A stretch of 27,660 bases of DNA from Thermocaproicibacter sp036260805 (GCA_036260805.1 DATALZ010000067.1:1-27660); one strand, 5' to 3'. Shown: positions 6,951 through 14,059, counted from the stretch's first letter. Numbers and translations: made by a program. The notes: generated by a model from the sequence alone, not told the origin.

Positions 6951-7811
6951 ATGGACAGTTTCCTTGCGCTGCTTCTCAATGGCCTGAATTCGTCGGCGCT
7001 GATTTTAATTGCCGCCCTCGGCATGGTTATTATCTGCGGACTGATGAATGTAATCAATCTTGCGCACGGTGAGCTGATTATGGTGGGCGCTTACACCGCT
7101 TTCTATGTGACGCAGGTTCTGGGCCTCAGCTTTGCGGCGGCCATACCGGCGGCATTCCTCATTACCGCCGCGGTCGGCGCGGCGATGGAGCTTCTGGTCA
7201 TTAAAAAGCTGACCGGAAGACCGGCGGAAACCATGCTTGCAACATTCGGAATTTCAGTCGTGCTCCAGCAGGTTACGAATCTGATTTTCGGTGCGCAGTC
7301 GCAGTATGTGGCAATCCCAGTCGAGGGGAATATCTCGGTCGGCAAGGTGGTAATTCCGTATTACAACATCTTTACCATTCTATTTGTGACCGCAGTGGTA
7401 CTGGGCACGGTGCTGCTGCTGAAAAAAACGAAATTCGGCAAACGTGTTCGAGCCATTACGCAGAACCGGAGCATGGCGGAGTGCCTTGGCATTAACTCCG
7501 CCCGCATCGATACCTTGACCTTCGCGTTCGGATGCGGCCTTGCGGGGATTGCCGGAGCGCTGGCGGCTCCGGTGAAAAGCGTATCCCCGTTCATGGGCGG
7601 GTCGTACCTTGTCTATTCCTTCATGACTTCCGTAGTCGGCGGCATCGCGTCGTTCTTCGGCACCGCGATCGGTTCTCTTCTGGTGGGCGAATCCACCGCT
7701 TTGCTGGGCGGCATCAGCAACGATGTGCTTGCCAGCATCCTCGTATTCCTGTTGGTTATCGCCGCCATCCGTTTCAAGCCGGAAGGGCTGTTTGCAAAGG
7801 GGAGACGATAA
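6951..7811 (+). CDS. urtB: Urea ABC transporter permease UrtB
   Basis: This 286-residue integral membrane protein belongs to the LivH/UrtB permease family, with about eight hydrophobic segments. The second carries the family signature GLMNVINLAHGELIMVGAY (residues 30-48). The cytoplasmic loop FGKRVRAITQNRSMAECLGI is the helix that docks on the ATPases. It forms the membrane channel with UrtC. GAGGTGAT precedes the ATG, and the stop is one base before the urtC start, so the two are tightly coupled. By itself it could be called LivH; the UrtA sequence and the UrtD/UrtE types point to urea. Length is that of the compact form, without the long N-terminal domain of some proteobacterial UrtB. Confidence 0.9.
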   Translation: MDSFLALLLNGLNSSALILIAALGMVIICGLMNVINLAHGELIMVGAYTAFYVTQVLGLSFAAAIPAAFLITAAVGAAMELLVIKKLTGRPAETMLATFGISVVLQQVTNLIFGAQSQYVAIPVEGNISVGKVVIPYYNIFTILFVTAVVLGTVLLLKKTKFGKRVRAITQNRSMAECLGINSARIDTLTFAFGCGLAGIAGALAAPVKSVSPFMGGSYLVYSFMTSVVGGIASFFGTAIGSLLVGESTALLGGISNDVLASILVFLLVIAAIRFKPEGLFAKGRR

Positions 7812-7812
7812 T

Positions 7813-8856
7813 ATGGCGCGGCTTAAAAAACTTCCCGTTAACCGGTATATCGATCTCGCTCTTTTTCTTGTGCTCGGGCTGTTTCCGCTTTGCGGCTCGC
7901 TGTTTTATACGCAGCTCATCGAAAAATACCTAGTGTTCCTCATTTTTGCCTATTCTCTGGATATTCTGTGGGGTTATGCCGGGCTGATGAACCTCGGCCA
8001 TGCGGTTCTGTTCGGCATGGGCGGTTATGTTATGGCTCTGTGCCTGTCCTCGCAGGGAAATATTCCAGATTTTATGGCCCGCTGCGGCGTGACGCAAATG
8101 CCGTTCTGGCTGAAGATCCTTTCGAATCCTGCGGCCGCGGTCGTGGTCGGCATCCTGCTCCCGGCGCTGCTGGCGGGGCTGCTCGGGCGTTTTTTGTTTT
8201 ACAGCCGGGTAGGCGGCGTGTTTTTTGCCGTGATTACCCTTGCGCTCGCTCAGGTGTTTAATCTGTTTATTCAAAGCCAGCAGGCCTACACGGGCGGTTT
8301 CAACGGTATCGGCGGCCTGCCCGGGCTTTCGCTTTTCGGCAGCTCGCTGACCCTTACGCAAGGGTATTATTTCATCTTTTTGATCGTCCTGCTTGTGTAC
8401 GCCTTCTGCGTCGGACTGATGAATTCCCGCTTCGGGCTTGTTCTGCAGGGAATTCGAGAAAATGAGATGCGCCTTGAATTTTTGGGCTACGACCAGGCAA
8501 AATTCAAAACCGCGGTGTTCGCGGTCTCCGGCGCGCTTGCCGGACTTGCGGGCGTGCTGTATGTTCCGGTGAACGGCATGATCGCCCCGAACGACGTGGG
8601 TATGGAATTTTCCACAGCGGTCATTGTATGGCTGGCCATCGGCGGCAGGGGGAACCTCACGGGAGCGGCGGTCGGCGCCATGCTGATCAACGTTCTCGGC
8701 AACGCGCTGTCGGAAAATTTCGGTTCCGTCTGGCAGCTTCTGCTCGGCATTGTGATCGTTGCGGTTGTATTTTTCGTTCCGGACGGTATTGTGGGCTCCG
8801 CAATCCGTGCCGCCCGCGGCAGCGCGGCAAAAAAGGCGGCGAAAAATCATGGGTGA
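7813..8856 (+). CDS. urtC: Urea ABC transporter permease UrtC
   Basis: The 347-residue protein is the LivM/UrtC-type permease, with about nine to ten hydrophobic segments. WGYAGLMNLGHAVLFGMGGY is the family signature, GGFNGIGGLPG lies in the central loop, and IRENEMRLEFLGYD is the coupling helix for the ATPases. The start at 7813 is chosen because AAAGGGGAG lies 8-10 bases ahead and MARLKKLPVNRYIDLALFLV is a normal N terminus; the frame is open further upstream inside urtB but without a ribosome binding site. The stop overlaps the urtD start by 8 bp. The C terminus is basic (SAAKKAAKNHG). Confidence 0.9.
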   Translation: MARLKKLPVNRYIDLALFLVLGLFPLCGSLFYTQLIEKYLVFLIFAYSLDILWGYAGLMNLGHAVLFGMGGYVMALCLSSQGNIPDFMARCGVTQMPFWLKILSNPAAAVVVGILLPALLAGLLGRFLFYSRVGGVFFAVITLALAQVFNLFIQSQQAYTGGFNGIGGLPGLSLFGSSLTLTQGYYFIFLIVLLVYAFCVGLMNSRFGLVLQGIRENEMRLEFLGYDQAKFKTAVFAVSGALAGLAGVLYVPVNGMIAPNDVGMEFSTAVIVWLAIGGRGNLTGAAVGAMLINVLGNALSENFGSVWQLLLGIVIVAVVFFVPDGIVGSAIRAARGSAAKKAAKNHG

Positions 8857-9616
8857 AATTCTCAGAACAGAGCGCCTTTCGGTCTGTTTCAGCGGTTTCT
8901 GGGCATTGCACGATGTGGATTTTTCCGTTAATGAAGGCGAGCTTCGCGTGGTAATCGGCCCGAACGGCGCCGGGAAAACCACGCTGATGAACCTGATTAC
9001 GGGCCGCACAAGACCGGCATACGGAAAAATCGTGTTCAACGGGCACGATATCACCGGCAGAAGCCCGCATGAGATTGCATCAAAGTATGGAATCGGCCGA
9101 AAATTTCAGGGCCCAAACCTGTTTGAAAACATGACTGTTGCCGAAAATCTTGCGCTCGCCGTGCCAAACTGCAATTCCGTGCGAAAAACATTCTTTCGCT
9201 CCGCCCCGAAATTCACAGCTGAAAAGGCTGACGATGTTGTGCGGCAGATCGGCCTTGCGGAAAAGCGCGGGCGCATGGCATGCGAGCTTTCCCACGGGGA
9301 GCGCCAGTGGCTCGAAATCGGCATGCTGATGATGCAGGACCCGAAGCTGATGATCCTCGACGAACCGACCGCCGGGATGACGGAAGAGGAAACGCGCGTC
9401 ACAGGCGAAATGATCCAGAAGCTCCTGAAAGGACGTACCATCCTTGTTGTGGAACACGACATGAAATTTGTCCGTCAGGTTGCAAAGACTGTCACCGTTC
9501 TCCACATGGGGCAGATTCTTGCGCAGGGCCCGATTGCGGCGATTGAAAACAATCCGGAGGTTGTCCGCGTTTATTTGAAATCGGAGAGGGGTGCGCCGGA
9601 GCATGCTTGTACTTGA
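8849..9616 (+). CDS. urtD: Urea ABC transporter ATP-binding protein UrtD
   Basis: The 255-residue ABC ATPase is of the LivG/UrtD type. Walker A is GPNGAGKT (37-44), the signature is LSHGERQ, and Walker B is LMILDEPTAGM, followed by the H-loop VVEHDM. The LSHGE signature in place of LSGGQ, with QWLEI after it, is typical of UrtD. It hydrolyses ATP on the inner membrane face and pairs with UrtE to drive import. The start at 8849 overlaps the end of urtC by 8 bp, and the stop overlaps urtE by 14 bp. An in-frame start further upstream lies wholly inside urtC and is rejected. Confidence 0.92.
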   Translation: MGEILRTERLSVCFSGFWALHDVDFSVNEGELRVVIGPNGAGKTTLMNLITGRTRPAYGKIVFNGHDITGRSPHEIASKYGIGRKFQGPNLFENMTVAENLALAVPNCNSVRKTFFRSAPKFTAEKADDVVRQIGLAEKRGRMACELSHGERQWLEIGMLMMQDPKLMILDEPTAGMTEEETRVTGEMIQKLLKGRTILVVEHDMKFVRQVAKTVTVLHMGQILAQGPIAAIENNPEVVRVYLKSERGAPEHACT

Positions 9617-10304
9617 AAACGTTCAGGTGAACTACGGAAAAAGCCGCGTTGTGACCGGCGTGTCGTTTTCCATCTGTAAAGGGCAAAGGCTTGCGGTACT
9701 CGGCCGCAACGGAGTGGGGAAAACTACGCTCCTGAAAAGCATAATGGGCATCCTGCCGCTGGCAGGCGGAAAAATTGAGCTGGACGGCAGGGATATTTCT
9801 TCGCTCCGCCCGCATGACCGCTGCCATCTCGGGATGGGCTATGTCCCCCAGGGCAGAGAGATTCTGCCCGGTTTTACCGTTCGGGAGAATCTGGAACTTG
9901 GCTGCCTTGACTGTAAAGATAAAAAGCTTGTCGAGCATCAGACGGAGCGCATGCTTTGCTATTTCCCGGTTTTGAAGGAACATCTCGACCGCCCGGGCGG
10001 CCTGCTTTCCGGCGGCCAGCAGCAGCAGCTTGCCGTGGCCCGCGCGCTGATGACTTCGCCGAAGCTGCTCCTTCTGGATGAGCCAACCGAAGGAATCCAG
10101 CCGAATGTTGTTGACGAAATCGGGCAGATACTCAGGCAGATCTGCGGCGAAATGAACCTGTCGTTCATTCTGGTGGAACAGAATCTCGACTTTGCACGAA
10201 GCATGGCGGAAGACTTTCTGATTATGCAGAAGGGAGAAATTGTCTGCACAGGGAAAACGGCAGACCTCGAAAAATCTGCCGTAAAGCAATTCCTTTCTGT
10301 ATAA
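9603..10304 (+). CDS. urtE: Urea ABC transporter ATP-binding protein UrtE
   Basis: The 233-residue ABC ATPase is of the LivF/UrtE type. Walker A is GRNGVGKT (34-41), the Q-loop lies in GMGYVPQGREILPGFTV, the signature is LSGGQQQQLA, and Walker B is LLLLDEPTEGIQPNVVDEIG. The DEPTEGIQP string is a good UrtE marker; LivF usually has DEPSLGLAP. The ATG at 9603 starts inside urtD; a GTG four codons earlier is possible, but family members begin near MLxLENV. It is the last gene of the operon, and no convincing terminator follows before the convergent stress-protein gene. Confidence 0.92.
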   Translation: MLVLENVQVNYGKSRVVTGVSFSICKGQRLAVLGRNGVGKTTLLKSIMGILPLAGGKIELDGRDISSLRPHDRCHLGMGYVPQGREILPGFTVRENLELGCLDCKDKKLVEHQTERMLCYFPVLKEHLDRPGGLLSGGQQQQLAVARALMTSPKLLLLDEPTEGIQPNVVDEIGQILRQICGEMNLSFILVEQNLDFARSMAEDFLIMQKGEIVCTGKTADLEKSAVKQFLSV

Positions 10305-10385
10305 TCAAACGCTATTAGCCTGTTTTGTAAATAATTCGTCGGGTTATTGCATATCCCAACAGAATTTTCAGGGATTTCTGCGCAT

Positions 10386-10421
10386 AAAAATGCCCGGGCA
10401 AACCTTTCAGGGAGCCCGGGC
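10386..10421 (-). terminator. Terminator of the minus-strand stress-protein gene
   Basis: Read on the minus strand, two copies of the self-complementary GCCCGGGC (10414-10421 and 10392-10399) pair around a 14-nt loop and are followed by TTTTT after one base. It ends 14 bp after the stop codon. Plus-strand transcripts from the urt operon would meet the same stem. Confidence 0.85.
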
Positions 10422-10434
10422 AATCTTTCGTCCG

Positions 10435-10875
10435 TCAGTTCTGCATAACCAGAGCTTTCGCAGTCTGTTCGTCTTTTTTAGCCGGACAGATGTTATATAT
10501 TTTTCCATCCTTTGCAACCATGCTGATGGGTACAAGCGGCAGGAGTTTATGTATGATATCGACAAAACCGTTTACGGGAGCCTCGGCCATGCCTGTTACG
10601 ATATGTTCCGCCCCGTTGCGTTTGGCAACGCTTACGGCCATCAGCGGAGCATCGTCGTTGAAGTATACCGTCATTTCCGCACCGGAATTGCGTGCCGTCT
10701 GGCGAAGATATTCCAGCTCTTCGCAGTCAGCGTCAAAGCCTGCTGAAGTAGGCTGAATGCAGAGAACCTGCAGCGGCAGATTCCGCTCATCCGCAATTTT
10801 TTTCCCTGTGCGGATAAGCCTGTCACAGCCGCGCTGACCAGTTACACAGACAAGCACCGTTTTGCTTTTCTTCAA
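10435..10875 (-). CDS. Universal-stress-protein-like (UspA/KdpD-domain) small protein
   Basis: From a TTG start the protein has 146 residues. The TTG is chosen because AAAGGAG lies 7 bases ahead; an ATG 60 bases upstream has no such site. The N-terminal KTVLVCVTGQRGCDRLIRTG is the typical opening of the small Usp/KdpD-like proteins of Clostridia, with an alternating alpha/beta pattern to about residue 125 (VPISMVAKDG). Such proteins bind nucleotides or sense stress; the exact job is unknown. The classical ATP-binding GxxGxxG(9x)GS/T motif of UspA is not evident, so it may be of the non-ATP-binding kind. It is monocistronic, with a terminator just after the stop. Confidence 0.75.
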   Translation of the reverse strand: MKKSKTVLVCVTGQRGCDRLIRTGKKIADERNLPLQVLCIQPTSAGFDADCEELEYLRQTARNSGAEMTVYFNDDAPLMAVSVAKRNGAEHIVTGMAEAPVNGFVDIIHKLLPLVPISMVAKDGKIYNICPAKKDEQTAKALVMQN

Positions 10876-11207
10876 ATTCACTTCTCCTTTCAGAAAACAA
10901 CAATTTCCAATGTATAATATACCACGCCGTTTCAAAAATTATGAGAACAGAGGTTGTATGAATTGTAAACATATTGTTAAATAAATTTAATACAAAATTT
11001 GTGAAATATACCATCTATCACTATAATGCCATAGATTTGAACATATTTCAACACACTTGGTGAATATTAAACAAATACAGCGGATTCAATGTCCGATGGG
11101 CTTTTCACATCCACATGGTCAAATTACGCTAAAAAACCGCCATACCTTTCGGCGCGGCGGTTTCATAGTGCCCCTCAGCGAGCCGGGGGCGCGCTCTTCG
11201 GGCGGTA
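10876..11207. other. 332-bp AT-rich gene-free region
   Basis: This region carries the minus-strand upstream region of the stress-protein gene and, at its right end, the terminator of the M23 gene. A minus-strand extended -10 (TGG-TATATT near 10914-10925) is the best promoter candidate. A Rex-type half site TTGTTAA lies at 10974-10980 without a convincing second half. I see no coding frame or known RNA. Confidence 0.5.
11131..11163 (-). terminator. Terminator of the M23 gene
   Basis: On the minus strand AAACCGCC (11156-11163) pairs with GGCGGTTT (11134-11141), and the T run extends to six residues at 11131-11136. It lies 45 bp past the stop codon. Confidence 0.88.
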
Positions 11208-11903
11208 TTACTTCAAAATGGTCAACGGGTCAATAAACTGACCGTCCTTTTTCATAATCAGGTGCAGATGCGGACCTTTGTCGTTTTCAATCGGGTCTAC
11301 GCCAACTGTTCCGATCTCCTGTCCCTGCGTAACGGTTTCTTTTTCTTTTACGGACATTTTGTTCAGGCCGCAGTACCAAGCTTCAACGGAACCATGGCTG
11401 ATTATGACTGTGTTCCCGAACTGGTCGTCTTTATAGACTTTGGTTACGGTTCCTTCCGCGGCGGATTTTACAGCTTCATCCTGTTTCGCGCTCAAATCCA
11501 CTCCGGTATGCGCGCGGTAATCGCCAAGAGTTTTGCTGAAAACAGGCGTTTTGCTGAATTTTTGCAGAACATTGCCTTCCACCGGATAAGCGAAAGTCAT
11601 GGCGTTTGCGGCAGTCTGCTTTGCGGGGGCTTTCGATGGAGCAGACGATACGGGCTTTGAGGACGCCGGTTTTGCGCTGGAAACCTGTGCCGATGAAGCG
11701 GGGGCGGATTCCGTTACGAAGACGCCGCTCACTGTGTTGTTGGTTTTCGCCGCGCTGCTCAGCGAGTTGTCCTGCGGTGCAGCGTAGTTTACAACGCTGT
11801 CGTAGGTTGTCCAGGCCGCAACACCTACTGCAATCAGACAGATTCCAAGGGCGATATAAAATCCTTTATTGCTTTTGCCGTTCTTTTTTATGTGAAGATT
11901 CAA
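11208..11903 (-). CDS. SpoIIQ-like membrane-anchored M23 (LytM) domain protein
   Basis: From a TTG start (GGAGG at 11912-11916, 8 bases ahead) the protein has 231 residues; a GTG three codons upstream overlaps the ribosome site and is rejected. One transmembrane helix (about 14-31) is followed by a Ser/Ala/Pro/Lys-rich linker (about 45-98) and a LytM domain (104-229). The zinc ligands are present: H132 and D136 (HTGVD) and H214 in PHLHL, but the catalytic histidine expected in the WYxH strand is a glycine (WYCGLN). One helix, a linker and a non-canonical LytM domain is the architecture of SpoIIQ, the forespore half of the SpoIIQ-SpoIIIAH engulfment channel. A forespore-sigma-like promoter upstream supports this. 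It could also be an ordinary cell-wall M23 regulator such as an activator of autolysins. Confidence 0.75.
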   Translation of the reverse strand: MNLHIKKNGKSNKGFYIALGICLIAVGVAAWTTYDSVVNYAAPQDNSLSSAAKTNNTVSGVFVTESAPASSAQVSSAKPASSKPVSSAPSKAPAKQTAANAMTFAYPVEGNVLQKFSKTPVFSKTLGDYRAHTGVDLSAKQDEAVKSAAEGTVTKVYKDDQFGNTVIISHGSVEAWYCGLNKMSVKEKETVTQGQEIGTVGVDPIENDKGPHLHLIMKKDGQFIDPLTILK

Positions 11904-11921
11904 CTCTGCCACCTCCGACAG

Positions 11922-11951
11922 TATTTTGACCCCAATATTGGGTCAATATTC
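11922..11951 (-). promoter_or_regulatory. Candidate sigma-F/sigma-G promoter of the SpoIIQ-like gene
   Basis: On the minus strand GAATA (11951-11947) is followed after 15 bp by GGTCAAAATA (11931-11922). The forespore consensus recalled is GYWTA-N15/16-GGNRANAHTR, so each element differs at one position. A rival sigma-A reading, TTGACC-N17-TACTGT, overlaps it. In both cases the leader is very short, with the ribosome site close to the transcript 5' end. Confidence 0.4.
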
Positions 11952-11983
11952 CGGAAGCGGCTATAATTAGAAAATTTTTTATG

Positions 11984-12018
11984 AAAAAAGGCCTGATCCC
12001 GAGGATCAGGCCTTTTTT
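11984..12018. terminator. Bidirectional terminator, 16-bp perfect stem
   Basis: Arms 11984-11999 and 12003-12018 are perfectly complementary around a CGA triloop, with six A on one side and six T on the other. On the minus strand it ends transcripts from the cyclase/mtnN operon or from a short RNA, before the M23 promoter. Confidence 0.92.
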
Positions 12019-12179
12019 CATTAGCTTGAGGGGTATATTGAGGAGGGTAGAACATGTACCAAAGGTTGGTGCGGCTCCAACTCTTTGATAACGACACCAT
12101 TATAGCTTCAATGCACAAAAAAGTTGTGAAGAAGTTATGAATGTGTTGTGAATTTTTGAAATAACTCACAAAAGTTTGG

Positions 12180-12758
12180 CTATTCCTCAATCAATACGGC
12201 GCGAATCGGCGAAGCCTCCGCGCCGCCGAGCAGCAAAGGAAGCGCAATCAGCCTGTAGGTACCGGGCGCTGCATCGGAGAGATTCAGGCCTTCAAGCAAT
12301 GGAATTCCAGCGCCGAGCAGTTCCCTGTGGGGCTCTGTTTCCCGGTCGGGAGCGCCTACGCTCTGCGCGTCGGTTCCCACCAGCAGAAACCCGGCCTGAG
12401 CCAAGGCAAACGCCGCGCTCTGTGAAAGAAATGCTTTTCCGTTTCCTTTGAATAGAATTCTTTTTTCGGTCTGCGGCGGAAGACGGTCGATATCCGCTCC
12501 GGTGATGATTCTGTCCGCTTCCACAACGGAGCAGAGCCCTATGCACCGCGCCGGGTCGATTCGATCAATCGAATCGCCGCCGTCGATAAAATGAAGAGGG
12601 GCGTCCATGTGAGTCGCACTGTGGCAGCACGCGTAAAATCCGGAAAGGTTGCACGCGTCGCCCATGTCCATCCGCCGAACAATATCGCGTTTCGGCACGG
12701 GGTCGCCGGGGTAAGACGGGCATGAAAACAATTCGCGCGAAATATCAATGATCTTCAT
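12180..12758 (-). CDS. Cyclase family protein (KynB-like metal-dependent hydrolase)
   Basis: From the ATG at 12758 the protein has 192 residues; a TTG two codons earlier also fits AAGGAG spacing, and family members usually begin MKxxDIS. The family motif HxGTHxDxPxH appears as HSATHMDAPLH, with metal-binding H46, H50, D52 and H56 kept and the central glycine changed to alanine. YPGD near residue 19 is also typical. The fold covers arylformamidases (N-formylkynurenine hydrolysis) and other amide or ester hydrolases; no tryptophan-catabolism gene is nearby, so the substrate is unknown. It lies 15 bp after mtnN, whose stop codon overlaps this gene's ribosome site (TAAGGAG), so the two are coupled. 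The linked function may be removal of a damaged metabolite. Confidence 0.85.
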   Translation of the reverse strand: MKIIDISRELFSCPSYPGDPVPKRDIVRRMDMGDACNLSGFYACCHSATHMDAPLHFIDGGDSIDRIDPARCIGLCSVVEADRIITGADIDRLPPQTEKRILFKGNGKAFLSQSAAFALAQAGFLLVGTDAQSVGAPDRETEPHRELLGAGIPLLEGLNLSDAAPGTYRLIALPLLLGGAEASPIRAVLIEE

Positions 12759-12773
12759 GGCCAATCCTGCTCC

Positions 12774-13469
12774 TTATGAGAGTTTCGGCAGAATCTCAGT
12801 AATCAACTGCGTGGTTTCGTGAGCCGACTTCGCAAAAAATGCAGTGTAGTCAACCGCGGCCTTTTCGTTCGCGTTGTCGGAAATCGCTCGGATTACCACA
12901 AAATTTTTCTGGTTGAGGTAACATACCTGGGCGATGCTTCCGCCTTCCATTTCGCAGGCGCAGGCGCCGAATTCGTCCTTGATTCGGTTCATCCGCTCTC
13001 CGTCGCTGATGAACTGGTCGCCCGAAGCAATGATTCCCACATGCACTTTCTGTTTGCCGTAAATCCGTTCTGCGGCCTCAGCCGTTACATCCGCCAGGGA
13101 TTTCGTCGCCGGAATCACAATCAGGTTGATTCCGCTGATGAGCCCTTTTTCATCGCCGATGGCGGAGGTATCCATATCGTGCTGAACCAGCCCGCTGGAG
13201 ATGACCACGTCTCCGATATGCACGTCCAGACCCATGCCTCCGGCTACGCCGACGTTGATGATCGCTTCCGGGGCATATGTTAAGATCATTGTCTGCGCGC
13301 ATACAGCCGCGGCGACTTTGCCGATGCCGCACTTTGCCACAACGCAGTCTTTCCCTGCCAGTTTTCCAAGATGGTAGGTGATGCCGCTGATTGTTTCAGC
13401 TTTTTTCACCGGCATTGATGCCAGAAGATTTTCTACCTCTACATCCATAGCACCTATAATTCCTATCAT
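12774..13469 (-). CDS. mtnN: 5'-methylthioadenosine/S-adenosylhomocysteine nucleosidase
   Basis: The 231-residue enzyme cleaves adenine from 5'-methylthioadenosine, S-adenosylhomocysteine and 5'-deoxyadenosine in the cytoplasm, relieving inhibition of methyltransferases and radical-SAM enzymes. The start at 13469 has GAGG 8 bases ahead; a GTG three codons upstream lies inside that site. MIGIIGAM opens the protein as in Pfs. The residues equivalent to E. coli E12, M173-E174 and D197 are E11, M174-E175 (CEMEGGSIAQVCY) and D198 (RAISDNAN). The ribosylhydrolase pocket ASGDQFI is at 148-154. It heads a two-gene minus-strand operon with the cyclase-family gene. An exact promoter was not settled; TTCATC-N16-TATAAT about 100 bp upstream is a weak candidate. 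Confidence 0.94.
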   Translation of the reverse strand: MIGIIGAMDVEVENLLASMPVKKAETISGITYHLGKLAGKDCVVAKCGIGKVAAAVCAQTMILTYAPEAIINVGVAGGMGLDVHIGDVVISSGLVQHDMDTSAIGDEKGLISGINLIVIPATKSLADVTAEAAERIYGKQKVHVGIIASGDQFISDGERMNRIKDEFGACACEMEGGSIAQVCYLNQKNFVVIRAISDNANEKAAVDYTAFFAKSAHETTQLITEILPKLS

Positions 13470-13583
13470 ACGAAGCACCTCGCTTTAAATTGTATATCGG
13501 TTCACAAACTTAATTTTTTAGGCGTTAAGCGGGTTTATATCAGGATTCGTTAAAATTTGCTGTAAATATTTGTTAAAATTATA

Positions 13584-13611
13584 TTGACATTATGGCAAAG
13601 ATGAATATTAT
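13584..13611 (+). promoter_or_regulatory. Sigma-A promoter of a candidate small RNA
   Basis: A consensus TTGACA (13584-13589) and TATTAT (13606-13611) are 16 bp apart. Transcription should begin near 13618. No protein gene follows for 440 bp. Confidence 0.75.
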
Positions 13612-13667
13612 AAGAATTAGAGGGTTTCTTTAACTACAGCAATTCCATATAGTATTGCGAGATAGAA

Positions 13668-13706
13668 TGTGTTCATCCCCCCGCTTACGGCGGGGGGATG
13701 AACACA
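13668..13706. repeat. 17-bp perfect inverted repeat
   Basis: Arms 13668-13684 and 13690-13706, with six C pairing six G, flank a TTACG loop. No T run follows on either side, so it is a poor terminator by itself. It may be a structural part of the small RNA or a dispersed palindromic element. Confidence 0.8.
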
Positions 13707-13784
13707 AGTAATTTTATAATCAACCTGGAGATTTTTAGGCCTTGTTTGATAAATAAAAAAACGATGGATTTTCGAGATAAAACT

Positions 13785-13815
13785 GTGCCGGAACATTGTT
13801 CCGGTGCTTCTTTTT
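13785..13815 (+). terminator. Terminator upstream of ruvC
   Basis: A 10-bp stem with two G-T pairs, core CCGGAAC-ATT-GTTCCGG, is followed by TGCTTCTTTTT. It faces the plus strand and lies about 245 bp before ruvC. Confidence 0.78.
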
Positions 13816-14022
13816 GTGCGGAAAATGGCGGTGCCGAAAAGACCATATCAAAAGCTTGCCCGTTTCAACAGAGCAGCAAAATCCGGTGGAAAATTTGTAC
13901 CTTTTCAAAGCCTTGCAAATCCTGCGGAAACCGGAACGCCGCCTGCCAAATGCGCGTAAAATAAGGATATCCCATTCTCTGGAAAATAGCCTGCCGCTAT
14001 TCCCTAAATTCCTTATCTGTGA

Positions 14023-14028
14023 TATAAT
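14023..14028 (+). promoter_or_regulatory. Probable -10 box of the ruvCAB promoter
   Basis: A perfect TATAAT lies 31 bp before the ruvC ATG. The -35 is poor (TTCCCT at 14000-14005, 17 bp away). AAGGGG just before the start codon is the ribosome binding site. Confidence 0.55.
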
Positions 14029-14059
14029 AAAACGAATATTTTGGGGAAGGGGCTGCGCT

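Larger units (their letters stand above)
13618..13815 (+). ncRNA. Candidate small RNA of about 195 nt
   Basis: The unit runs from the expected start of the promoter above to the terminator at 13785-13815. Inside are a small hairpin GCAAT/ATTGC (13639-13658), a perfect 17-bp hairpin (13668-13706) and an A/U-rich single-stranded stretch. The length is near that of 6S RNA, but I cannot pair the 5' and 3' ends into a 6S-like rod, so I give no family. It could instead be a long leader that attenuates ruvC. Confidence 0.4.
13470..14059. other. 590-bp gene-free divergent region between mtnN and ruvC
   Basis: The left third is AT-rich and contains two copies of GTTAAAATT (13549-13557 and 13572-13580, 23 bp apart). 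Then come a strong plus-strand promoter, a 17-bp GC hairpin and an intrinsic terminator, which together look like a small-RNA unit (13584-13815). The last 240 bp hold the ruvC promoter. An 88-codon open frame from 13698 crosses the terminator and shows no recognisable protein. Confidence 0.7.

Noticed and set aside
7930..9054. A 374-codon minus-strand open frame opposite urtC-urtD
   Set aside because: It is a shadow of two clear genes, with a His/Gln/Arg-rich composition typical of antisense frames.
11900..12190. A 96-codon minus-strand open frame in the M23/cyclase gap
   Set aside because: It runs through a perfect terminator stem and into the M23 start, with no protein family pattern.
13791..13802. 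GAAC-GTTC resembling a LexA (SOS) box before ruvC
   Set aside because: The spacing is 3 bases (GAAC-ATT-GTTC) instead of 4, and it is the stem of a terminator.
13698..13964. An 88-codon plus-strand open frame before ruvC
   Set aside because: It crosses an intrinsic terminator, starts in the arm of a hairpin, and its product has no recognisable pattern.
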